Source: Leptofilum sp041748655 (GTDB lineage Bacteria > Chloroflexota > Anaerolineae > Promineifilales > Promineifilaceae). From it: a stretch of 64,000 nt of DNA. The notes under the pieces were generated by a model. That model worked only from the letters and a program-made list of their open reading frames with translations. It was not told the origin of the DNA and ran no database searches. Positions 34,401 to 42,105 of this stretch are shown here, piece by piece. A program made the translations under genes and the position numbers. The stretch covers positions 6,433 through 70,432 of the forward strand of contig JBGTCV010000010.1 in NCBI GenBank assembly GCA_041748655.1, read 5' to 3'. The first letter of the stretch is position 1. Every line of letters starts with the position of its first letter.

Positions 34401-36362
34401 TCAATCGCCAAATTCCAGCCGCAGCAGCTGTGCCTCAGCCGGTACGGCATCCCCCGCTGCAAAAAAGATTTCTGCCACAACCCCAGCCGCAGCGGCACGG
34501 ATGGTATGCTCCATCTTCATCGCCTCCAGCTTTAGCAGCGGCTCGCCCGCCGCAACTCGCTGCCCTTCTTGCACCAGCACTGCCAAGACAGAGCCGGGCA
34601 TCGGGGCATGCAGCGAGCCAGCTGTGGCGGACACGGCCGTTTTCCGGGCCAATCGCGGCAGAGCAGCCACACAGACACCACCCGCCTCCGTCTGCACCCA
34701 CCAGTCGTCCCCGTTTGGCACAATGATGAGCTTGTGGATACGACCGTTTACCCCCACCACCCAATCTGGCCCAGCCTGCGGCGCACAAACGACCACAAAC
34801 TGTTCGTCATGAATCGTTATGTTAAATTGATTTGTCTGAAAGCGCACTGGCTCACACAGCAAAGTCACCGTCTCATCCCCCACCACAAACTGGCTGCGCA
34901 GCGGCCCGTTGGCATTGTTGCGCCAGTAGCCGCTGTTTTCTGGCAGCTGGGGCCAGGCGTAAAATTGGGCCACTGCCGCCCCAATCAGGGCCAGCGACAC
35001 GTCCCCAACCGGCGGCTGCCAACCGGCCAATTTTTCTGCCAAAAAGTGGGTGCTAACCTGCCCCGCCACAAATTCTGGCTGCTGTACGATGGCTTGCAGG
35101 TAGGCCAGATTATGCGTAAAGCCCAGCAAAACGGCCGTTTGCAACGCCCGCCCCAGCCGCTGAACGGCCGTTGAACGGTCTGGCCCATGCGCCACAATCT
35201 TGGCCAGCATCGGATCGTAATAAACCGAAATGGTGTCGCCACTTTGGAGGCCATCATCCACCCGCACGCCAGTGCCGCCGGGGGCACGCCACAGCAGCGC
35301 CGGGCCAGTCACGGGCAAAAAGTCGTTGGCCGGATTTTCGGCATACAGCCGCGCCTCGATGGCGTGGCCAGACAGCAAAACGTCGCTTTGCGCCAGCGGC
35401 AGCGGTTCGCCAGCAGCCACCCCAATTTGCCAGGCTACCAAATCCAACCCGGTCACCATTTCGGTGACGGGATGCTCCACCTGAAGGCGCGTATTCATCT
35501 CCAGAAAGTAAAAATCGCCGCTGCTGCCGAGCAAAAATTCCACGGTTCCGGCATTGTCGTACTGCACGGCGCGGGCGGCGGCAACGGCCGTTTCTCCCAT
35601 TTTCGCTCTCAGTTCTGGCGTCAGCGCCGGGGAGGGCGACTCTTCAATCACCTTCTGGTGCCGCCGCTGGATGGAACAGTCACGCTCGCCCAGATGGATG
35701 ACACTCCCGTGCTGGTCGCCAAACACCTGAATTTCCACATGGCGCGGCTGCAACAGCGCTCGCTCCAGCAGCAGCTCGTCGGAGCCAAACGCCTGGGCTG
35801 CTTCGCGCCGGGCTGCCGCCAGCGCCTCTGGCAGGTGTGCCAGATCCGTGACCAACCGCATCCCTTTGCCGCCACCACCCGCCGCTGCTTTCACCAGCAG
35901 CGGCACGCCGATTTGGGCGGCCTCGGTTTGAAAACGGCCGTCGGATTGATCGGCACCACCGTACCCCGGCAGCACCGGCACGCCGACCGCCGCCACCAGC
36001 GCCTTGGCCGCTCGCTTGTTGCCCATCTGTTCAATGGCATCCGGGTTGGGGCCGATGAAGCTGAAGCCCGCTTCAGCGCAGGCGCGGGCAAAGCGGGCGT
36101 TTTCGGCCAGAAAGCCGTAGCCAGGATGAATGGCATCGACGCCGGTTTGGCGAGCTGCCTCTAAAATGGCGGTTTGGTTGAGGTAAGAGTCTGTAGCGGG
36201 AGGGGGGCCGAGGAGAACGGCCGTATCCGCCATTTGCACATGTTTCGCCGCCGCATCGGCCGACGAATAAACCGCTACGGTGCGAATGCCCAACCGTTGG
36301 CAGCTCCGCACAATGCGGCACGCAATTTCTCCCCGATTGGCAATCAAAATTGAGCGGATCAC
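34401..36362 (-). CDS. Biotin-dependent acyl-CoA carboxylase alpha subunit (MccA/PccA-like)
   Basis: A 653-residue biotin carboxylase with a BCCP domain. It carboxylates biotin using ATP and bicarbonate and passes CO2 to a carboxyltransferase partner. Visible: ILIANRGEIACR, HPGYGFLAEN, the ATP-grasp AAAGGGGKGMR, EIQVFGD, ERDCSIQRRHQKVIEE, FLEMNTRLQVEHPVTE and the biotinylation motif EAMKMEH near the C-terminus. The start is GTG at 36362, with AAAGG five bases upstream; the longer frame from 36422 begins inside a repeat. The carboxyltransferase at 42106 is the probable partner. Methylcrotonyl-CoA is the likeliest substrate given the partner; propionyl- or geranyl-CoA is possible. Confidence 0.9.
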   Translation of the reverse strand: MIRSILIANRGEIACRIVRSCQRLGIRTVAVYSSADAAAKHVQMADTAVLLGPPPATDSYLNQTAILEAARQTGVDAIHPGYGFLAENARFARACAEAGFSFIGPNPDAIEQMGNKRAAKALVAAVGVPVLPGYGGADQSDGRFQTEAAQIGVPLLVKAAAGGGGKGMRLVTDLAHLPEALAAARREAAQAFGSDELLLERALLQPRHVEIQVFGDQHGSVIHLGERDCSIQRRHQKVIEESPSPALTPELRAKMGETAVAAARAVQYDNAGTVEFLLGSSGDFYFLEMNTRLQVEHPVTEMVTGLDLVAWQIGVAAGEPLPLAQSDVLLSGHAIEARLYAENPANDFLPVTGPALLWRAPGGTGVRVDDGLQSGDTISVYYDPMLAKIVAHGPDRSTAVQRLGRALQTAVLLGFTHNLAYLQAIVQQPEFVAGQVSTHFLAEKLAGWQPPVGDVSLALIGAAVAQFYAWPQLPENSGYWRNNANGPLRSQFVVGDETVTLLCEPVRFQTNQFNITIHDEQFVVVCAPQAGPDWVVGVNGRIHKLIIVPNGDDWWVQTEAGGVCVAALPRLARKTAVSATAGSLHAPMPGSVLAVLVQEGQRVAAGEPLLKLEAMKMEHTIRAAAAGVVAEIFFAAGDAVPAEAQLLRLEFGD

Positions 36363-36381
36363 AAAAACCTTTGTGAAGCGA

Positions 36382-36442
36382 GTAATTAAGAAATTGGGTA
36401 ATTGAGTAATTCGCCTGTTCAATTACTCAATTATTCAATTAC
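36382..36442. repeat. GTAATTGAGTAATT-type inverted repeat
   Basis: GGGTAATTGAGTAATT and AATTACTCAATTATTCAATT form a long AT-rich hairpin. Related elements are at 38761-38792 and 55796-55857. Confidence 0.8.
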
Positions 36443-36448
36443 AAATCT

Positions 36449-37417
36449 TTAGTTGTGTGCGGGAGCAATAAACGTATGCCCCACCATGCCATCATTCATG
36501 GAAAACAAACCGGTCTGCCAGATGCGGCGAATGGTTAAAAACGGGGCGACCGCGGCGTGTTCGTTGTCAGAAAGTTGACGCTGGGAGTAATACCCGGCAA
36601 AAAACGCCTCCGACAGATCGGCCGAGCTGTTGTGAATTAAATTTGTGTTGAACAAAAAGACAGCGATGTCATAAGCTCGCCAGCCGTGGCCACACCAATC
36701 AAAGTTAAAAAAGGTAGGCTGGTTATCATCCGTAAAAAAGACGCTGCTGCTGTGAAAATCACCGCCAATTGGCCCCCAACTGTCTGGCGTGTACTGTTCG
36801 TTGGCGATTAGATCCAAAATTTCGTCTTTAGCCTCTTCAGCCGAAATCATCAGGATTTCCAGGTCGTTAGCCCGGTCTTCATCCCAATACTGTTTGATGC
36901 GCTCAATCGGTTTATCTACCAGAAACTCCAGATTCAGCGGCTGACGCTCAAAGGTGCCTTTGTAATCATTAGACGCCAAATGAATCCGAGCCATATCACG
37001 CCCCAGCACAAAGAGATGCTCTTCATTCTGAATCGACATGGGGCGGCCTGGGGCCAGGCTAAACAGCGCATAGTAGCGCACCCCTTCTGGCGCATACAGG
37101 TGACTCAACAGCCCGCCATCGGCACGTGCAATGGGGTAGGAAACAGGCAGCCCCATTTCGCGCAAAAAGTTGAGCCAATCTACCTCGTATAAATAGTCAG
37201 ATTCCTGGCGTTCCAGCCGATGGCCTCGCTGGTAAATGCGGACCACATACCGTTCACCGCTGCCCGTGGTAACCAAATAATGGTCATTGTCCTGGGTACG
37301 CAGCATTTTGCTGAACAGCTGGCAGCGCACCGGGCCTGCCAGAGCATACTCTGCTGCAATCAGCTCAGCCAACGCCTCGGGCGCTACAAACGACCGGACT
37401 ACGCGAATTTGATTCAT
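36449..37417 (-). CDS. APH-fold phosphotransferase family protein
   Basis: A 322-residue protein of the aminoglycoside/homoserine kinase-like fold. The catalytic loop is GGDFHSSSVFF in place of the usual HGDxxxxN, so His and Asn are replaced while Asp is kept; the metal site is NFDWCGHGWRAYDIAVF. The early strand YVVRIY carries the expected basic residue. Activity is plausible but altered. A GGGAG site precedes the ATG. It contains no exact copy of the iterated palindrome. It lies between the carboxylase and acyl-CoA dehydrogenase genes on the same strand; a metabolic link is not evident. Confidence 0.75.
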   Translation of the reverse strand: MNQIRVVRSFVAPEALAELIAAEYALAGPVRCQLFSKMLRTQDNDHYLVTTGSGERYVVRIYQRGHRLERQESDYLYEVDWLNFLREMGLPVSYPIARADGGLLSHLYAPEGVRYYALFSLAPGRPMSIQNEEHLFVLGRDMARIHLASNDYKGTFERQPLNLEFLVDKPIERIKQYWDEDRANDLEILMISAEEAKDEILDLIANEQYTPDSWGPIGGDFHSSSVFFTDDNQPTFFNFDWCGHGWRAYDIAVFLFNTNLIHNSSADLSEAFFAGYYSQRQLSDNEHAAVAPFLTIRRIWQTGLFSMNDGMVGHTFIAPAHN

Positions 37418-37436
37418 TTAGTTTCTCCCTTTATTT

Positions 37437-37525
37437 CAGTAATCAGTGTTCAGTAGGTCAGTATTCAGTAGGTCAGTGTTCAGTGGGCAGTAAACTGAAT
37501 ACTGTTTCACTGATTACTGAATACT
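37437..37525. repeat. CAGTAATCAGT-type repeat
   Basis: Several copies of CAGTRTTCAGTAGGT followed by CTGAATACTG and TGATTACTGAATACT, giving both direct and inverted repetition. It overlaps the end of the acyl-CoA dehydrogenase gene by two bases. A similar block is at 57090-57200. Confidence 0.8.
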
Positions 37526-38678
37526 ATCTTGTCAGTATACCTTCATACTTGGCAATGACGCCGAGCATAATTTCGTCTGCGCCTGCGCCAATGGAGAGCA
37601 GGCGGGCGTCGCGGAAGTAGCGGGCCATCGGGTATTCTTCCACATACCCCATGCCGCCGTGGAACTGGAGACAGGTGTCGGCTACTTCGCGGGCGAGTCT
37701 ACCCGCTTTAAGCTTGGCCATCGACACTTCTTTGGTCACATCGTCGCCTGCTACCAGGACCCGCGTACAATGGTACGCTAATTGGCGCAAAGCTTCCACT
37801 TCTGTGAGCAGTTCGCAAATTTTAAACTGAATCCATTGGTTGGCAATGAGCGGTTTGCCAAAGGTGTGGCGCTGGCGGCAGTAGTCGATGGTGAGGCGCA
37901 GGATGCGCTCCATGCCAGAGACGCCCATCACCACGCCCGCCAGGCGTTCTTTTTGGAACTGCTTCATTTGCAGCAAAAAGCCCATGCCTTCGGGGCCAAT
38001 GCGGTGGCTTTGGGGGACGCGCAGGTTGTCGAAGGACAAAATGGCGGTGTCGCTGCTGTGGTTGCCCAGCTTTTCCAGCTTGCGGCTGACGCTGAAGCCG
38101 GGCACGTCGGTGGGCACGATGATGAGCGACATGCCCTTGAAACCGCGCTCGTCGCTGGTGCGGGCCAGCAGGGTGAGGTAGTCGGACTGGGTGCCGCTGG
38201 TGATCCACATTTTGCTGCCGTTGATGAGGTAGTCGTCGCCGTCGGCCACGGCGCGAGTTTGGATGGCGGCGACGTCGGACCCGGCGTCTGGTTCACTGAC
38301 GGCGATGGAGAAAACGGCCGTTCCCATCACCGCCGGTTTCAAAAACATTTCCTTCTGCCAGGGGGTACCAAACTCGGCCAGGGCCGGGGTGGCCATGTCG
38401 GTTTGCACGGCAATGGCCATCGGCACACCGGCGCAGTTGGCCTTGCCAATCTCCTCCAGCATCACCACCTGGTACCAGTAATCCAGCCCCATCCCGCCGA
38501 CCTCCTCGGGGTAGGTGATGCCCAGCAGGCCCAAGTCGCCCATCTTTTTGAAGAGATCGTGGGCGGGGAAGGTACGTTCTTCTTCCCATTTTTCCACGTG
38601 GGGGTTGATTTCGTTTTCGACAAGCCGCCGCACGGTTTGCCTCAACATCTCGTGCTCATCGTTAAAATAAATTGACAC
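37524..38678 (-). CDS. Acyl-CoA dehydrogenase, isovaleryl/long-chain-like
   Basis: A 384-residue FAD acyl-CoA dehydrogenase, oxidising an acyl-CoA to the 2-enoyl-CoA and feeding electrons to ETF. Features: FSIAVSEPDAGSDVAA, the WITSGTQSD segment, FHGGMGYVEEYPMARYFRDARLLSIGAGADEIM. The glycine where many relatives have the catalytic glutamate (GAGADEI), together with the glutamate in FQKERLAG, matches isovaleryl-CoA and long-chain types, whose base sits in helix G. The start is GTG with CAGGAG eight bases before. Next to carboxylase genes this fits a leucine or related branched-acid pathway, though the substrate is inferred. Confidence 0.87.
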   Translation of the reverse strand: MSIYFNDEHEMLRQTVRRLVENEINPHVEKWEEERTFPAHDLFKKMGDLGLLGITYPEEVGGMGLDYWYQVVMLEEIGKANCAGVPMAIAVQTDMATPALAEFGTPWQKEMFLKPAVMGTAVFSIAVSEPDAGSDVAAIQTRAVADGDDYLINGSKMWITSGTQSDYLTLLARTSDERGFKGMSLIIVPTDVPGFSVSRKLEKLGNHSSDTAILSFDNLRVPQSHRIGPEGMGFLLQMKQFQKERLAGVVMGVSGMERILRLTIDYCRQRHTFGKPLIANQWIQFKICELLTEVEALRQLAYHCTRVLVAGDDVTKEVSMAKLKAGRLAREVADTCLQFHGGMGYVEEYPMARYFRDARLLSIGAGADEIMLGVIAKYEGILTR

Positions 38679-38710
38679 GGGTCTGCTCCTGTTTTGTAAT
38701 TGATCGAAAA

Positions 38711-38792
38711 CCTGGGCATGAATGCCCAGGCTATACCAGCCAAACCATTACTGGATTATTCTGTTAAAAATTACCCAATTACTCAATTACCT
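38711..38792. repeat. CCTGGGCATGAATGCCCAGG palindrome plus AT-rich repeat
   Basis: A perfect 20-bp palindrome (38711-38730), found again at 48010-48029 and as a variant at 43854-43872, is followed by AAATTACCCAATTACTCAAT, part of the GTAATTGAG family. Confidence 0.85.
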
Positions 38793-38794
38793 GT

Positions 38795-39823
38795 TTACTT
38801 TACGCCAAGTCGCTTAAACGCCTGAATGGTAGCCTGCCAGCCCGCCTCATTTTCGCCTGGGGCGAACGGCAAGTAGTAGCTGACGCGGTCTAGCAGCGTG
38901 CCGTATTTGTTGTGGATAATCTGCGGCAGTTCTGCCCAGGTGCCACGAACAGCCATCACATCCAAAATATTGTCGTTGATGAGGGTTGGCATACCGGCCC
39001 ACTGATTGCTGCGGGCCAGTTGGCTGAGCTGCACGGCCGTTTCCTCCCAGCCATGCAGTTCTGCCAACACCCGGTACGCCGGGGTGCTCAGGTAAAACGA
39101 GATTTGCTGCTTGACGTGGGCTTCGGCCCATTTTTCGTAGGCTGGGTTGTCGGTGGGGATGGCAAAGACGGCCGTATTCAGCGAAATATCGGCGCGGGAA
39201 CGGCCGTTTTTCTGCAACCCGGCCTCGATGTGGGGCAGTGCGAACTCTTCCAGGTATTTAACCGAGTGCAGCGCGTGAATGTGCACCCCTTCGCACAGCT
39301 CGCCCGCCAGCCTCAGCATCCCCTGGTTGACGGCGGCAATGTAGATGGGAATGTGGGGCTGGTCGATCGGGCCGGGATTAAAAAACGGGGTCATCAGCTG
39401 GAGCTTAAAATATTCCCCCACAAAATCGAGCGGCGTGCCGTTTTGCCAGCAGTCCCAAAAGGCGCGGGTGGCTAAAATCGTTTCGCGCATCTGCTTGAGC
39501 GGCTTGTCCCACTGCGCCCCCAAGCGCAGCCGGTTGTGGGCCTTCACCTGCGTACCAAGGCCGAGTATGAAACGGCCGTTGCTAAACTTTGCCAAATCCC
39601 AGGCCATCTGCGCCAGAATGGCCGGCGTGCGGGGGAAAGCGGCGGCAATGGCCGTGCCCAGCTGCAAATTTTGTGTGTGTTCGGCGCTGAGCAGCAGGGG
39701 GAAAAAGGGATCATGGTTAGTTTCGGCCGTCCACAGCCCATCGAAGCCGAAGGATTCGGCCGTTTGAGCCAGCTGGGCCATATTGTTCAAATCATGGAAA
39801 AGCAGGGTGACATCAAATTTCAT
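38795..39823 (-). CDS. LLM-class flavin-dependent oxidoreductase
   Basis: A 342-residue TIM-barrel protein of the luciferase-like monooxygenase superfamily, probably F420- or FMN-dependent. Typical segments: AESFGFDGLWTAETNHDPF, LQLGTAIAAAFPRTPAILAQMAWDL, NGRFILGLGTQVKAHN and IPIYIAAVNQGMLRLAGELCEGVHIH. A GAGGA site precedes the ATG by four bases. The substrate is unknown; it follows the acyl-CoA genes on the same strand, which hints at a role in degradation of related compounds. Confidence 0.85.
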   Translation of the reverse strand: MKFDVTLLFHDLNNMAQLAQTAESFGFDGLWTAETNHDPFFPLLLSAEHTQNLQLGTAIAAAFPRTPAILAQMAWDLAKFSNGRFILGLGTQVKAHNRLRLGAQWDKPLKQMRETILATRAFWDCWQNGTPLDFVGEYFKLQLMTPFFNPGPIDQPHIPIYIAAVNQGMLRLAGELCEGVHIHALHSVKYLEEFALPHIEAGLQKNGRSRADISLNTAVFAIPTDNPAYEKWAEAHVKQQISFYLSTPAYRVLAELHGWEETAVQLSQLARSNQWAGMPTLINDNILDVMAVRGTWAELPQIIHNKYGTLLDRVSYYLPFAPGENEAGWQATIQAFKRLGVK

Positions 39824-39967
39824 GCGGTCCTCGGTGGGGCAGTTGATCGTCTAGCCACAGAGGGCACAGAGACAAAAGAGGGAATGATGTGAGGGATGAT
39901 GTACTCTGCGGCAAAGTCTTCAACGTGAAAGCCAAACAGGGCGGTTGGTAAAGATGGCTCCATTATA

Positions 39968-40270
39968 ATGCAAGCGGATGGGGGATGCATTACGGCCGAA
40001 GGCTTGCCGGAAACCGGCTTTTGGGCCATCGCGCCTGATTTGGTGGCTGAAGTGGTTTCTCCCAATGACCGCATGACCGAAATTCAGGACAAGGTCACCG
40101 ATTACCTGGCGGCTGGCGTGCGGCTGGTCTGGGTGGTTGACCCCAAAATCGAGACGGTGACGGTTTATCAATCGCTTAAACAGGTGAAAGTGCTTGTCGC
40201 TGAGGATGTTCTGGAGGGCGAGGGCGTTTTGCCAGGATTTAAACTTGCTCTGAAAAAGCTTTTCAGTTAG
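39968..40270 (+). pseudogene. N-terminally truncated Uma2-family nuclease-like protein
   Basis: A 100-residue C-terminal half of the Uma2 (DUF820) family, usually about 190 residues. GFWAIAPDLVAEVVSPNDR, KVTDYLAAGVRLVWVVDP and GVLPGFKL are characteristic, including the DLxxEVxSP and VDP residues of the PD-(D/E)XK-like core. The N-terminal half is missing. The DNA just upstream holds a CACAGAG-type repeat (about 39853-39900) and the end of the LLM gene on the other strand. It is most likely a remnant left by repeat insertion or deletion. Confidence 0.7.
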
Positions 40271-40311
40271 TTTCCCCTGAGCCAGTCAGAAAATCACGCT
40301 TCCCTCAAAGT

Positions 40312-40890
40312 CTAACCATCAATCACTTTAACCAGCGGCCACTTCTGCCGGATTTGTTTGTCTTGCAGGCGCTTGTGGAATTGTTCCTGTGTGACCCGCG
40401 CCGGGTTGCGGCGCAAAATCATCTGGAACAAATCAGCCAGGCCAAAGGGGGCCACGATGTGCAAGGAATCATCAGGCAGCAGGTGTACGGCCGTACACGT
40501 TGCCGTCTCGGGCCAGGTGGCAATGGCTTCGGCTGACGAGTGCAGCGGCGGCACCTCCCGGCCAAATTCGGCGCTAAACCAGCGGTGAACGGCCGCCTGG
40601 TTCGTCGCTTCCCATTCAACCGTAGGCAAGAGGGCAGCCAGTTGGGCGGTGACGGCCGTATCCCCCTCCGGTGACAAATCGGTGGGATCGAAAAAGGCCA
40701 CGTCGATGTCGCGCGGCAGGTGGGGCTCGGTGCAGCCGTGCAGATGATCCCACACCAGGTTGCGAATCAGTCCCGCCCCCACCAGCCAATCCGGCGGATT
40801 GCAGCGGCGCACCGTGTGCAAAATCGTCATCACCCGCTCGCTTTGGTAGATCAACTGCCGCAGTTCTGCTTCATAATGTGCTTCATTCAT
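40312..40890 (-). CDS. Nucleotidyltransferase-fold family protein (DUF925-like)
   Basis: A 192-residue protein with WLVGAGLIRNLVWDHLHG, the glycine-rich helix-turn of nucleotidyltransferases, and RDIDVAFFDPTD with the paired aspartates. Family members (YkfA/DUF925 type) are poorly characterised. The ATG at 40890 was chosen because a TACAAT (40902-40897) ends six bases upstream, as in the leaderless genes of this window, although the matching -35 is weak. The longer frame from TTG 40917 would overlap this box. Confidence 0.78.
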   Translation of the reverse strand: MNEAHYEAELRQLIYQSERVMTILHTVRRCNPPDWLVGAGLIRNLVWDHLHGCTEPHLPRDIDVAFFDPTDLSPEGDTAVTAQLAALLPTVEWEATNQAAVHRWFSAEFGREVPPLHSSAEAIATWPETATCTAVHLLPDDSLHIVAPFGLADLFQMILRRNPARVTQEQFHKRLQDKQIRQKWPLVKVIDG

Positions 40891-40958
40891 CCATGCATTG
40901 TACCGTGGAGTCGCCAACCTGTCGTCAGACGGCCGTAGGGCCGCCCTGTCGCTGCCCT

Positions 40959-41399
40959 TTAATCTGCATCCAAAATTGTTAAATCTGAACTAACCAGCAC
41001 CGGTTCGCCCCCCAACCCCCCCGTTTCGTTTTGCTGCACGGTGGCGCGAATTTGACGGCCGTTTTTGATTTCCAGCGGGGGCACGGCCGTTCCGTCTTCA
41101 TACCGGATTTGGGGCACCGGCTGGGCTAAAATCTGGTAGTTTTGCCCATTCTCGGCGGCGATTTTAATGAGGGGAGCGTTTTGAGGGATGAGGTTTACGG
41201 CCGTAATCCGCCCCAGCACCACAAATTCACCCGCCGGAACCACCACTGGGTTCAGCTCCAGGCCAGTGGCTTCATCAATCATGGGTGTGACGGGAACGGC
41301 CGTTGGCGCCCTGGCCGCACCGCCGGATGTGCAGGCAGTTGCCAAAAGCAAACTTAAAACCAGGAGGAAAAACAAGATTGATTTGAATCCTCTTTTCAT
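40959..41399 (-). CDS. Small putative lipoprotein, unknown
   Basis: A 146-residue protein with a lipoprotein signal peptide: basic start, hydrophobic core and lipobox LATAC, followed by a Gly/Ala/Thr linker. The mature part is a compact beta-rich domain (EFVVLGRITAVNL, GQNYQILAQPV, RQIRATVQQNE). No family is recognised. AAAGGAC lies ten bases before the ATG. It is on the same strand as the nucleotidyltransferase-like gene, 68 bases upstream of it. It contains several copies of the iterated palindrome. Confidence 0.75.
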   Translation of the reverse strand: MKRGFKSILFFLLVLSLLLATACTSGGAARAPTAVPVTPMIDEATGLELNPVVVPAGEFVVLGRITAVNLIPQNAPLIKIAAENGQNYQILAQPVPQIRYEDGTAVPPLEIKNGRQIRATVQQNETGGLGGEPVLVSSDLTILDAD

Positions 41400-41469
41400 G
41401 ATATGCTGTCCTTTAATTTTTGCTGGTTTGAAACGGCCGTTTCCGCAAACCTATCACCACTTCTAAAAA

Positions 41470-42072
41470 ATGAAAAATCTTCTCAAAAAAGCACTTCTCT
41501 GGTCCCCTATTCTTCTCATTAGCAGCATCTTTGGCCTGGAACTCTACACCCACAATTGCAACTGCACTGTCCCAGTCGCAACCAGTATCGAAGAGCTAAA
41601 TTTCACTATTCCCATCTGCGAACAAGATATAGGCACATATCCCTTCTCTTACGATTCTGAACAAAGGCAACTGATTGACGAAATCATGGCAAAACGAAAT
41701 GCTGGGGAACAGGTCAACAAAGAAGAGTATCGTTCTGCCATGGATTCACTGGTTTACGAGGCGCCACCAGAGCTTCTCGGCAATGTCAATGGCGTGGTGT
41801 GCCGTGGTGGCGTCGCTTTTGTCAGAGATTCTCTGCCTGAACAGGCTAGAAGATTTGTAGCCCGGCATGAACTTGAACACCTTTTTCAAACCAGTCGTGA
41901 AAATCAAGAAATATTGGCCAATCTTGCGGCTGGCAAAGAATATCCGCTCGGCCTGATTTCCACGGTTGTTTCATCCCTTGTTGAGGCCAAGAGCAAGCTC
42001 CCCTGGTGCTGCTTTCTGAAGAGCAGCTGGTTTGCCTTCAAGCTCTATTTCCTAGGGATCGATGGTGCCTGA
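41470..42072 (+). CDS. Membrane-anchored HExxH protein, putative metallopeptidase
   Basis: A 200-residue protein with an N-terminal membrane anchor or signal peptide (KALLWSPILLISSIFGLEL), cysteines soon after it (CNCT), and the motif RHELEHLFQ, which fits the HExxH zinc signature, near residue 137. Met, Cys and Phe are relatively common toward the C-terminus (LPWCCFLKSSWF). No known family is recognised. It is more AT-rich than neighbours and contains no iterated palindrome, suggesting recent acquisition. Protease activity is a guess from the motif alone. Confidence 0.6.
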   Translation: MKNLLKKALLWSPILLISSIFGLELYTHNCNCTVPVATSIEELNFTIPICEQDIGTYPFSYDSEQRQLIDEIMAKRNAGEQVNKEEYRSAMDSLVYEAPPELLGNVNGVVCRGGVAFVRDSLPEQARRFVARHELEHLFQTSRENQEILANLAAGKEYPLGLISTVVSSLVEAKSKLPWCCFLKSSWFAFKLYFLGIDGA

Positions 42073-42105
42073 TCGAAATTCAAGATTGCCATCCTGACCC
42101 ACAAA

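Noticed and set aside
35187..36164. Long open frame opposite the biotin carboxylase gene
   Set aside because: It is the complement of a well-supported conserved gene; composition and lack of motifs mark it as a shadow frame.
36363..36422. Extended N-terminus of the biotin carboxylase from an ATG at 36422
   Set aside because: The added residues are encoded by an inverted repeat; the GTG at 36362 has a good ribosome-binding site and matches the family's N-terminus.
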